The notes beneath the pieces are model-generated. The model saw only the letters and a program-made list of their open reading frames with translations, had not been told where the DNA came from and searched no databases. A stretch of 23,707 nucleotides of DNA. Source: CAZTZL01 sp964617625. GTDB lineage: Bacteria; Zhuqueibacterota; QNDG01; DSAB01. The DNA lies in assembly GCA_964617625.1 (NCBI GenBank), contig CAZTZL010000044.1, forward strand, positions 1 to 23,707, written 5' to 3'. Made by a program: the position numbers and the translations under genes. Of the stretch, positions 14,912-22,276 are shown piece by piece. Each line of letters starts with the position of its first letter. The first letter of the stretch is position 1.

Positions 14912-16899
14912 TGAAATTTCGAGATTTATCAATTAAATATAAACTGACGCTGATTATTATGTCAATCAGTATTATGGCCCTGCTTCTGGCTTCTGTCTCG
15001 TTCATCTGGTATGAAGTGAAAATGTCCCGTCAAACAATGATCAACGAACTGACAATTCTTGCAGAAATAATCGGGAATAACAGCACAGCGGCTTTAACTT
15101 TTGATGATCCTTTTGCTGCTGAGGAGATCCTTTCTGCTTTGAAATATAAAAAACATATTGTAGCTGCATTCATTTTTAAACCGAATAATATTTTGTTTGC
15201 GACCTATATCCGTCAGAAAAGTGAATACAAGCTGCCCGAGGAAATGAATTCATACAATCCTTATTTTAAAGATGAGTTTTTATATATTATTCACCCGATT
15301 ATATTGGAAAGCGAGAATATCGGCAAGGTTACTCTGCAGTACGATCTTTTGGAAATGAACGCAAGATTGCGACAGTATGCTGGTATCGTTATTATCGTAT
15401 TTCTACTTTCGCTTCTTTTTATCTATTTGGCAACATCGGTTCTGCAGCATATTATTTCAGAACCGATCTTGAATCTGGTCCACATAGCAAAAAATGTCTC
15501 GACAGAAAAGGACTATTCCCTGAGAGCTAAAAAAGAGAACAATGATGAACTGGGGTTGTTAATTGACGGATTTAATGAAATGCTTTCGGAGATTCAGGCA
15601 AGAGATCAGGTTTTAATCAAAGATCAGGAGGAACTTGAAAAAAGGGTGCGTGAGCGTACCAAAAAATTGCAAAAACAGATCATCGAGAGAAAACGGGCAG
15701 AAAAAGAGAAAGAAAAAGTTCAGGCTGAACTTCTTCAGGCGCAAAAGATGGAAGCCATCGGTATTCTTGCAGGAGGAATTGCCCACGATTTCAATAATCT
15801 GTTAACTGCAATACAAGGTTGCGCCGATGTTGCTATGCTTGAGCTTGAAAAGTCCCATATCGTATATCGTGATCTGCAGGAAATCCAGAGCGCTTCGGGA
15901 CGGGCTGCAGATTTGACTCGGCAGCTGCTCCTGTTTGGCCGCAAGCAACCCCTGAAATATGATTTGATTAATCTCGATCAACTTATTGAAAATCTTTTAA
16001 AAATTTTTCACAGATTGATTGGCGAAGATATCGGTATCAGCATTGATTTTGAACCGGATTTATGGAATGTCAATGCGGACCGGGGTTCGATGGAACAGGT
16101 CATTATGAACCTTGTTGTGAATGCAAGAGATGCAATGCCGGATGGCGGGAAGTTAACATTAAAAACAGAAAATATCGTATTGGATAAACCAGCCGCCAGG
16201 TTGATTCCAGAAGCGAAACCGGGTAAGTTTGTTTGCTTTTCTGTGTCTGACACAGGTATGGGGATGGATCAAGAAACCATCCGGCACATTTTTGAACCCT
16301 TTTTTACAACAAAAGGTGTCGGCAAAGGGACGGGATTGGGATTGTCTGTCATATACGGAATTATCCAACAGCACAATGGATGGATACATGTATACAGTGA
16401 GCCGGGACAGGGTTCGATTTTTAGAGTTTACCTTCCGGCTGTTTTTGATAAAGAAGAACAATCGGATATTGAAAAAGCCGGAAAAAAATTTCCCAAGGGA
16501 AACGGGGAACGAATTCTGATTGTTGAAGATGAAGAAATGGTACGATCGTTTACGCGAAAGGCTTTGGTAAAAAATGGATATAAAGTATTTACCGCTGCGA
16601 ATGTGAATGAAGCAAAACGGGTTTTTACATCGAATAATAGAGATTTCGAATTGTTGTTCAGTGATGTTGTTTTACCAGACGGAAACGGGATAGAACTGGT
16701 GGATCAGATACTTTCAGAAAAACCACAGATTAAAGTTCTTTTGGCCAGCGGCTATACAGATAAAAAATCCCAGTGGCCATTGATAAAAAAACGGGGATTT
16801 GAATTTATGCAAAAGCCCTATGATTTGGGGGATTTATTACGGACTCTTCGGGGAATTCTGAATGCAAGAACATCACTTAAAAAAGGTGTCGAAAAATAA
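14908..16899 (+). CDS. Membrane hybrid histidine kinase with CHASE8-like periplasmic sensor
   Basis: The 663-residue protein has membrane helix 1 (about 11-33), a periplasmic domain (34-155) with features of the YfiN/CHASE8 sensor (LAEIIGNNSTAALTFDDP then FIF and ATY), helix 2 (about 157-180) and HAMP (178-232; EPILNL, DELGLLIDGFNEML). A coiled coil (233-280) leads to the phosphotransfer helix (His293 in LAGGIAHDFNN), ATPase (NLVVNARDAM, DTGMGM, GKGTGLGL) and receiver (about 533-650; Asp586 in LLFSDVVLP). It autophosphorylates on His293 and relays to Asp586; a downstream Hpt or regulator is not in the window. The start overlaps the YfiR stop by four bases, indicating translational coupling. 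It is a close paralogue of the kinase at 10036-12000 over the catalytic core and receiver. Confidence 0.93.
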   Translation: MMKFRDLSIKYKLTLIIMSISIMALLLASVSFIWYEVKMSRQTMINELTILAEIIGNNSTAALTFDDPFAAEEILSALKYKKHIVAAFIFKPNNILFATYIRQKSEYKLPEEMNSYNPYFKDEFLYIIHPIILESENIGKVTLQYDLLEMNARLRQYAGIVIIVFLLSLLFIYLATSVLQHIISEPILNLVHIAKNVSTEKDYSLRAKKENNDELGLLIDGFNEMLSEIQARDQVLIKDQEELEKRVRERTKKLQKQIIERKRAEKEKEKVQAELLQAQKMEAIGILAGGIAHDFNNLLTAIQGCADVAMLELEKSHIVYRDLQEIQSASGRAADLTRQLLLFGRKQPLKYDLINLDQLIENLLKIFHRLIGEDIGISIDFEPDLWNVNADRGSMEQVIMNLVVNARDAMPDGGKLTLKTENIVLDKPAARLIPEAKPGKFVCFSVSDTGMGMDQETIRHIFEPFFTTKGVGKGTGLGLSVIYGIIQQHNGWIHVYSEPGQGSIFRVYLPAVFDKEEQSDIEKAGKKFPKGNGERILIVEDEEMVRSFTRKALVKNGYKVFTAANVNEAKRVFTSNNRDFELLFSDVVLPDGNGIELVDQILSEKPQIKVLLASGYTDKKSQWPLIKKRGFEFMQKPYDLGDLLRTLRGILNARTSLKKGVEK

Positions 16900-16915
16900 A
16901 TCTGCATTTGTAAAA

Positions 16916-17389
16916 TTATTTTTTCTCTTCGCGTTTGATAAACCAGCGTTTCGGGAAAGTATATCCAAATACGATAATAAATGAATACAGTAAAAATATA
17001 AAAAAAACGATTTGCCTTGCAAACGGCAATTTCTTTTCAGGGCAGATACGAGAGAGATAAAGAAGAAGCAAACCGTAACATAAGTAGGCAAGTATCACTG
17101 CCAAAAGCGTTGTTGAAACATACTGTACACCGGGACGATGGAAAAAATCGAGTTTTTCCGCATAGTAAATCAGGATTGCTGATAAAACTCCAAAAATGGA
17201 ACCGCTCAGCCAGGGCAGGGCAAAACCCGGAATGAGCGATTGGCTTTCCATGATTCCGATAATGGTTCCCGTTATAAAACCAATTGTTAGAAATGTAATG
17301 AGTTGAATCATTCCACTTCTGTTTGCAACCAGTGATTTTGCAATAAAAATAAAAACCCCTACAAACAGAAAAAGAAAAGAGGATTCCAT
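16916..17389 (-). CDS. Integral membrane protein of unknown function
   Basis: I do not recognise this 157-residue protein. Hydrophobicity suggests five membrane segments (about 3-20, 27-46, 53-73, 88-110 and 123-142), with a basic C-terminal tail (KRWFIKREEKK) that would favour the cytoplasm. Its ATG overlaps the panB stop by one base (TGATG) and has GGAGG about ten bases upstream, so it is translationally coupled to panB and is the last gene of the cysE-panB operon. It ends 16 bases from the convergent kinase gene. A transport role linked to pantothenate or cysteine is possible but not shown. Confidence 0.7.
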   Translation of the reverse strand: MESSFLFLFVGVFIFIAKSLVANRSGMIQLITFLTIGFITGTIIGIMESQSLIPGFALPWLSGSIFGVLSAILIYYAEKLDFFHRPGVQYVSTTLLAVILAYLCYGLLLLYLSRICPEKKLPFARQIVFFIFLLYSFIIVFGYTFPKRWFIKREEKK

Positions 17390-18195
17390 CAGTAGCTTTC
17401 CTCCTTGGCAGGATATTCATTGTTTTTTACATCTTCGATATAGTTTCTGACGGCTTTTTGAATTCTTTTTGCAATTCGTTCATACTGTCTGACAAATTTC
17501 GGTTTGAAGACCTCAAAAAATCCCAGCATATCGGCCGTCACAAGAATTTGGCCGTCGCAGTGTACGCCCGCTCCAATACCGATAGTGGGAACGGATACGC
17601 TTTTTGTGATCTGTTCGGCCAGTCCGGCGGGTATTTTTTCCAGAACGATTGAAAACACACCCGCTTCTTCCAGAATTTTTGCGTCTTTTTGCAGCCTGTC
17701 CGCTTCCGTTTTTTCCAAACCCCGAATGCCGTATCCTCCAAAAAACCGGATCGATTGTGGTGTAAGTCCGAGATGCCCCATGACCGGAATTCCAATCTGA
17801 ACCAACCGACGAATCGTTTCCGCGATTGCTTCACCGCCTTCCACCTTAACTCCGTGTGCCTGTCCCTCTTTTAGGAAACGCCCCGCGTTTTTGACCGCTT
17901 CTTCGGAACCAGCCTGGAAGGAGAGGAAAGGCATGTCCGAGATGACAATTGCTCTTTGCACACCGCGGCTGACCGCCTGCGTGTGGTAGACCATTTGTTC
18001 CATCGTAATGGGCAGCGTGGTTGGATGGCCGGCAAAAACCATGGAACAGGAATCGCCTACAAGAACCAGATCAATCCCGGCGCTGTCCAGAATAAACGCG
18101 GTCAAATAGTCGTAAGCGGTGAGGCATGTGATTTTTTGTCCTTCTTTCTTCATTGACTGAAGTTTCGGAATGGTCATTGTTTCTTTGGATTCCAT
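17389..18195 (-). CDS. panB: 3-methyl-2-oxobutanoate hydroxymethyltransferase
   Basis: This cytosolic enzyme makes ketopantoate from 2-oxoisovalerate and 5,10-methylenetetrahydrofolate, the first committed step of pantothenate (coenzyme A) synthesis. The 268 residues show the family motifs LTAYDY, LVLVGDS (metal-binding Asp about 48), GHPTTLPITMEQM, VISDMPF, VKVEGG (about 116-121), MGHLGLTPQS, the catalytic Glu in VLEKIP (about 186) and PTIGIGAG. ATG at 18195 is used; a TTG at 18213 would add six residues, and a later in-frame ATG (residue 7) is also possible. It follows cysE by 34 bases on the same strand. Confidence 0.95.
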   Translation of the reverse strand: MESKETMTIPKLQSMKKEGQKITCLTAYDYLTAFILDSAGIDLVLVGDSCSMVFAGHPTTLPITMEQMVYHTQAVSRGVQRAIVISDMPFLSFQAGSEEAVKNAGRFLKEGQAHGVKVEGGEAIAETIRRLVQIGIPVMGHLGLTPQSIRFFGGYGIRGLEKTEADRLQKDAKILEEAGVFSIVLEKIPAGLAEQITKSVSVPTIGIGAGVHCDGQILVTADMLGFFEVFKPKFVRQYERIAKRIQKAVRNYIEDVKNNEYPAKEESY

Positions 18196-18229
18196 AGTGA
18201 TGTCTTCTTTCAAGGGAATAAAAGCTGAT

Positions 18230-18880
18230 CTAATTTTTATGATTATCCGCTTTTTCGAGATGCGCGATTTTCTCTTTCAATTTTTTCTGTTCGTCGAGAA
18301 GATGCTGTAATGTGTTCAATATCGGATCGGGCAGCTGGCCGTGTTCCAGATCGACGAGCAGATGGGCATGCTCTCCCGCGATTCGTGCAGGCACGCCGAC
18401 CACGGTTTTTTCCGGCGGGACGTCTTTGACCACAACCGATCCCGCTCCAATTTTCCCGCCATCCCCGATGTTAATCGGACCAAGCAGAATGGCTCCTGCG
18501 CCGATAATCACATCGTTCCCGATGGTCGGGTGGCGTTTTTTCTTTTCGAGAGACGTTCCGCCGAGCACAACTCCCTGATACATTAAGACATTGTTACGAA
18601 TTTCCGTTGTTTCGCCGATCACGATCCCCGCACCGTGGTCAATAAAGAATTTTCTGCCGATTTTGGCTCCCGGATGAATTTCAATCGCCGTCATCCACCG
18701 GCTGATCTGTGAAAGTATCCTGGCGAGTAAATAAAATTTCCGTTTCCAAAGACCGTGTGCGATACGGTGTGACCAGAGAGCATGCAGCCCAGGATAGCAA
18801 AGCAATACCTCGAGTGTCGATCGCGCAGCCGGGTCCTTGATGAATACGGTTTGAATATCTTCTTTGAGTATTTTAAACAT
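18230..18880 (-). CDS. cysE: Serine O-acetyltransferase
   Basis: This enzyme transfers acetyl from acetyl-CoA to L-serine, giving O-acetylserine for cysteine synthesis. The 216-residue protein has the helical N-terminal domain (shorter than E. coli CysE, so of the compact EpsC-like class) and a left-handed beta-helix with hexapeptide repeats. It carries the signature DHGAGIVIGETTEI (81-94), VVLGGTSLEKKKRHPTIG and the loop VVGVPARI. The C-terminus ends in a charged helix (KLKEKIAHLEK). It is 76 bases downstream of the deacetylase-like gene and 34 bases upstream of panB, all on the minus strand. No T-box or other cysteine-responsive leader is recognised. Confidence 0.95.
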   Translation of the reverse strand: MFKILKEDIQTVFIKDPAARSTLEVLLCYPGLHALWSHRIAHGLWKRKFYLLARILSQISRWMTAIEIHPGAKIGRKFFIDHGAGIVIGETTEIRNNVLMYQGVVLGGTSLEKKKRHPTIGNDVIIGAGAILLGPINIGDGGKIGAGSVVVKDVPPEKTVVGVPARIAGEHAHLLVDLEHGQLPDPILNTLQHLLDEQKKLKEKIAHLEKADNHKN

Positions 18881-18956
18881 GTTTACGATTCGCTATCGGT
18901 TTTGGTTCATATTGTTTATTTAATATAATAAATTATTTTAAATTTTGAGGGATTTT

Positions 18957-19963
18957 TTATTTGAATCCCGTTAAAAATGAAAAAACACATTCGGGTAAAT
19001 CCAGGCTGTATCCACCTTCCATGATGATAAATATCGGTTTGTTCAAACTGGAAATTATTTTCCCAATTTGTCTGTATGTGTCCACTTTCAAATTGAGTTG
19101 TGAGAGAGGATCTCCCCGATAGGTATCAAAACCGGCCGAGATTCCAATCAATGTCGGCGAAAAATCTTGAATGATCTTACAGGCGTTTTGAAGGATGTTT
19201 AAATAGGCTGTCTCTCCAGTTTCAGGATCAATCGGGTAGTTGGTACAGTTGTTATGGGATTGAAGACCTGTTCCGGGATAAAGCGGACTCTGGTGCAGTG
19301 AAACATAAACNNNNNNNNNNNNNNNNNNNNNNNNNNNNNNNNNNNNNNNNNNNNNNNNNNNNNNNNNNNNNNNNNNNNNNNNNNNNNNNNNNNNNNNNNN
19401 NNNNNNNNNNGGGATTGAAGACCTGTTCCGGGATAAAGCGGACTCTGGTGCAGTGAAACATAAACGACCGACGGATGATTTTGAAAAATATCTTCGGTTC
19501 CATTTCCGTGATGACAATCGATATCAAGAAGCGCCACTTTACTTTCCCGGAATTGATTCAGAACTTTGGCTGCAGCAATGGCGATGTTGTTGAAATAGCA
19601 AAAACCCATAACCCGATTTTTTGTGGCATGGTGTCCAGGTGGCCTCATCAGGGAGAATGTGGTTTCGTTCCCGGCGGCTGTTTCAGCCGCCTGAATTGCC
19701 GAACCGGCCGATAACATTGCATAATCAAAAATGTCGGGAATCGCAGGTGTGTCGTAATCGAATTGTGTGTTTGCTTTTACGCCGTCGAACATGGTTTTAG
19801 AGTGCACTCGTAAAATATCTTCTTCAAGAGCCGGATGGGGTTCGATGAACACAAATCCTTTTTCCACCAGATATGCGGATACGGTTTGAATTCTGTCCGG
19901 AGATTCGGGATGGTTCGGGTGTTCATATTCGAGACATTTTGTGGAATAAAAGATTTTCATCAT
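18957..19963 (-). CDS. Histone-deacetylase-family hydrolase (split by artefactual gap)
   Basis: This zinc hydrolase belongs to the HDAC/AcuC/acetylpolyamine amidohydrolase superfamily. Motifs are HPESPDR (N-terminus), RPPGHHA (catalytic His pair 111-112), LLDIDCHHGNGT (zinc ligands Asp149 and His151), SAGFDTYRGDPL (third ligand Asp228) and EGGYS (Tyr267). A 100-N run interrupts it, but 55 bases on each side (19256-19310 and 19411-19465) are identical. Collapsing 155 bases gives one frame of 283 residues. It may deacetylate a protein such as acetyl-CoA synthetase, or a small molecule; substrate is not visible. It is divergent from the purine phosphorylase and leads cysE-panB. GAGAGA precedes two adjacent ATGs; the first is used. 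Confidence 0.92.
19256..19310 (+). repeat. 55-bp gap-flanking duplicate, left copy (assembly artefact)
   Basis: Identical to 19411-19465. It is in frame with the C-terminal half of the deacetylase-like gene. Confidence 0.9.
19311..19410. other. Artefactual gap (100 N) inside the deacetylase-like gene
   Basis: The gap is bounded by exact 55-bp duplicates, the same overlap length as at the 8979-9078 gap. Merging restores the reading frame. Confidence 0.85.
19411..19465 (+). repeat. 55-bp gap-flanking duplicate, right copy (assembly artefact)
   Basis: Identical to 19256-19310. It is in frame with the N-terminal half of the deacetylase-like gene. Confidence 0.9.
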
Positions 19964-20048
19964 TATCTCTCTTTCGATTTTTTAAAGTACGTGAATTGTT
20001 GTGAAATGTCAAATAAAAAAATGGATTAAATCACTATTCAGAAATTTC

Positions 20049-20077
20049 TTGTATTTCCTTTTTGAAATATTTACATT
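20049..20077 (+). promoter_or_regulatory. Candidate sigma-70 promoter of the purine phosphorylase gene
   Basis: TTGTAT (20049-20054), 17 bases, TACATT (20072-20077). The expected transcript start would be only a few bases before ATG 20088, which has no Shine-Dalgarno sequence, so the message could be nearly leaderless. The region is AT-rich and the match is moderate. Confidence 0.3.
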
Positions 20078-20087
20078 GAATCAATTT

Positions 20088-20930
20088 ATGATCAAAGAAA
20101 CAGATCAAATCCAGCAAGCCGTCGATTTTCTATCAGCCAATATTCCCAAATCCATTCCCAAAATCGGTTTGACACTGGGATCGGGATTGGGGACATTTGC
20201 GGATCAAATGGAGGCACAGTTTTCTATAAAGACTACGTCGATCCCTTTCTGGCCTGCCTCGACTGTCGAAGGGCATGAGGGCCGTCTTGTGTGCGGCAAG
20301 ATCGGCAACGTCCCGCTCCTGATCCTCCAGGGCAGAGTGCACTATTACGAAGGGTATCCTATTCATCAGGTGGTTTTCCCGATTCGTGTTCTCTCCAAAT
20401 TGGGTGTCCGGGTTCTTGTACTCACCAACGCGGCCGGCGCATTGAATCCGAAATTCTCTCCGGGAAATCTTATGCTGATTACCGATCATATCAATTTGAT
20501 GGGGACCAATCCGTTGTTGGGATTTTACGATCCGTCTTTTGGTGAACGTTTTCCGGACATGAGCGTGCCTTACGATCCGGCCCTGATTCGGATTGGGGAA
20601 AACGCAGCGAAGAAATCAAATATTTTTTTAAAAAAAGGGATTCTTGCAGTAACTTCCGGACCGAGCTATGAGACGGCTGCTGAAATACGGATGATCCGCC
20701 GAATGGGGGGCGATGCCGTCTGCATGTCCACAGTACCCGAAGTGATCACAGGCGTTCAAATGGGTATGCGGATATTAGGCGTTTCTTTGATCACCAATAT
20801 GGCATCGGGGCTTTCTTCAAAACGGCTGAGTCATCACGAAGTCAAGGAAGTCGCCATGAAGGGACAGAAGCAGTTTTCAATTTGGATGCAGAAAGTAATT
20901 ATCGGAATAGCAAAGTTTATCGATTCATGA
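20088..20930 (+). CDS. Purine nucleoside phosphorylase (trimeric, 6-oxopurine type)
   Basis: This cytosolic enzyme cleaves inosine and guanosine with phosphate, giving base and (deoxy)ribose 1-phosphate. The 280-residue protein shows the trimeric PNP signatures LTLGSGLGTFAD (phosphate loop, about 28-39), GHEGRLV, LQGRVHYYEGY (80-90), SGPSYETAAE (190-199; base-contacting Glu195), MSTVPEV (213-219) and SLITNMASG (233-241). Asn237 at the base-recognition position fits 6-oxopurine preference. The frame is open to 20001, but ATG at 20088 matches the family N-terminus; the extra 29 residues would be an unusual hydrophobic, basic extension. No clear ribosome binding site is seen. It overlaps or abuts the lipid kinase gene. 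Confidence 0.93.
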   Translation: MIKETDQIQQAVDFLSANIPKSIPKIGLTLGSGLGTFADQMEAQFSIKTTSIPFWPASTVEGHEGRLVCGKIGNVPLLILQGRVHYYEGYPIHQVVFPIRVLSKLGVRVLVLTNAAGALNPKFSPGNLMLITDHINLMGTNPLLGFYDPSFGERFPDMSVPYDPALIRIGENAAKKSNIFLKKGILAVTSGPSYETAAEIRMIRRMGGDAVCMSTVPEVITGVQMGMRILGVSLITNMASGLSSKRLSHHEVKEVAMKGQKQFSIWMQKVIIGIAKFIDS

Positions 20931-20950
20931 TTAAAAACGGGAGAGAGATC

Positions 20951-21874
20951 ATGCCAAAATACCGCATCATTGTCAATCCGATGGCAGGAAAAGGACACGC
21001 AGCAAAGTCTGTCCCTGATGTAAAAAAGCTTTTAGATGAATATCAAATTGAGTATGATCTAATTTATACCGAAAGGCCGTGGCACGCATCCGAGTTGACA
21101 AAGCAGGCCGCCAGGCAAAAAGTGGATGTGGTTGTTGCCATGGGCGGTGACGGGACCGCCAATGAGGTACTGAATGGCCTGATGGAAGCAAAACAAATAG
21201 TCGATCATTGCCCGGCTATGGGCATGATCTGTGTGGGCCGTGGAAACGATTTCGGTTATGGAGCAAATATTCCACATGGCCTCGAGGCGGGATGCAAAGT
21301 GCTGGCCAATGGTTTTAAAAAGAAGATCGATGTTGGGCATGTGACTGTGGATGGAAAGGAGGGACGGTATTTCGGGAACGGAATCGGAATTGGTTTTGAT
21401 GCCGTTGTTGGTTTTGAAGCGGCCAAGATGAAACGGCTGAGCGGATTTATCGGCTATGCGGTCGCGGCATTCAAGGTGCTTTTTCTCTATTACAAGGCGC
21501 CGACTGTTGAGATTGAATTTAACAGTCATCAAATCGTACAACCCTCTTTAATGGTTTCCGTCATGAACGGCCGGAGAATGGGCGGAGGTTTTTATATGGC
21601 TCCCACGTCTCTGACCAATGATGGGTTATTCGATCTTTGCATTGCCGGTGTGGCGGGCCATCTTCGAGTGTTGTCCCTGATTTTTCATTTCATGAAAGGG
21701 ACCCAGGTCGGCAAAAAATGTATTCAGATGGAACAGGCTTCCCATCTCACTGTGACCGCATTGGAAGGGACATTGCCGGCACACGCGGACGGGGAGACGC
21801 TCTGCGTCGAAGGGAAGCATCTGGAACTGAAAATATTGGCCAGCCAGATTGAAGTTCTGTGTGAACCATCATGA
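20951..21874 (+). CDS. Diacylglycerol/lipid kinase family protein (YegS/DgkB-like)
   Basis: The 307-residue protein belongs to the DAGK catalytic-domain family, which phosphorylates diacylglycerol or related lipids using ATP. Visible: IIVNPMAGKG (6-15), the nucleotide-binding motif GGDGTANEVLNG (65-76), GRGNDF, IDVGHV and GNGIGIGFDA in the middle, and a late beta-sandwich domain with GGGFYMAP and ALEGTLPAHADGE. ATG 20951 follows GGGAGAGAG at a good distance. Two earlier in-frame ATGs exist; the one at 20927 overlaps the phosphorylase stop as ATGA. The gene is co-oriented and probably co-transcribed with the phosphorylase, though no metabolic link is obvious. Substrate is not determined by the sequence. 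Confidence 0.92.
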   Translation: MPKYRIIVNPMAGKGHAAKSVPDVKKLLDEYQIEYDLIYTERPWHASELTKQAARQKVDVVVAMGGDGTANEVLNGLMEAKQIVDHCPAMGMICVGRGNDFGYGANIPHGLEAGCKVLANGFKKKIDVGHVTVDGKEGRYFGNGIGIGFDAVVGFEAAKMKRLSGFIGYAVAAFKVLFLYYKAPTVEIEFNSHQIVQPSLMVSVMNGRRMGGGFYMAPTSLTNDGLFDLCIAGVAGHLRVLSLIFHFMKGTQVGKKCIQMEQASHLTVTALEGTLPAHADGETLCVEGKHLELKILASQIEVLCEPS

Positions 21875-22276
21875 TGATCTATTGATCCGTGATTATTTTA
21901 GGCTTCCAAGTCCGGGACGAAAAATTGTCCGTCAATTGGAGGTTATCCAGGCATAGATAAAATTATTTATTTTATACAGGCTCTCATGTATTAATAGTTT
22001 GCTGTTGCATGAGAACTCGTGTTCTAACTGTAGAAGTATATATAACCCGGCTCGTTTCTTTGCACAATTGGAACAGCATTAATAATTTTTGAATTTCCCT
22101 TGATTTCTAATATAGTTTCCTTTATTTTTAATCTGCACTTGCACATGGAAAGAATGTTTTCTTTTTTCAAAAAGGTTTTGAGTGTAAGGGAGTATCTGTT
22201 CAATATCCCGGGTATTTTGAGAATTAAAATGCATTGAAATTAAAATCGCCGAAGGTTGAGAATTTCTTCGGTAATA
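21875..22276. other. 402-bp AT-rich spacer with inverted repeats
   Basis: No gene is supported. Structures seen: TCTCATG (21982-21988) / CATGAGA (22008-22014); AGAAC-TCGT-GTTCT (22012-22025), which shares bases with the first; two similar direct motifs TTGCACA...GGAA (22060 and 22139); and a hairpin CCGAAG (22249-22254) / CTTCGG (22266-22271) six bases before the next ATG. A TATATAA tract near 22038-22044 could be a -10 region. Nothing matches a known RNA. Confidence 0.45.
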
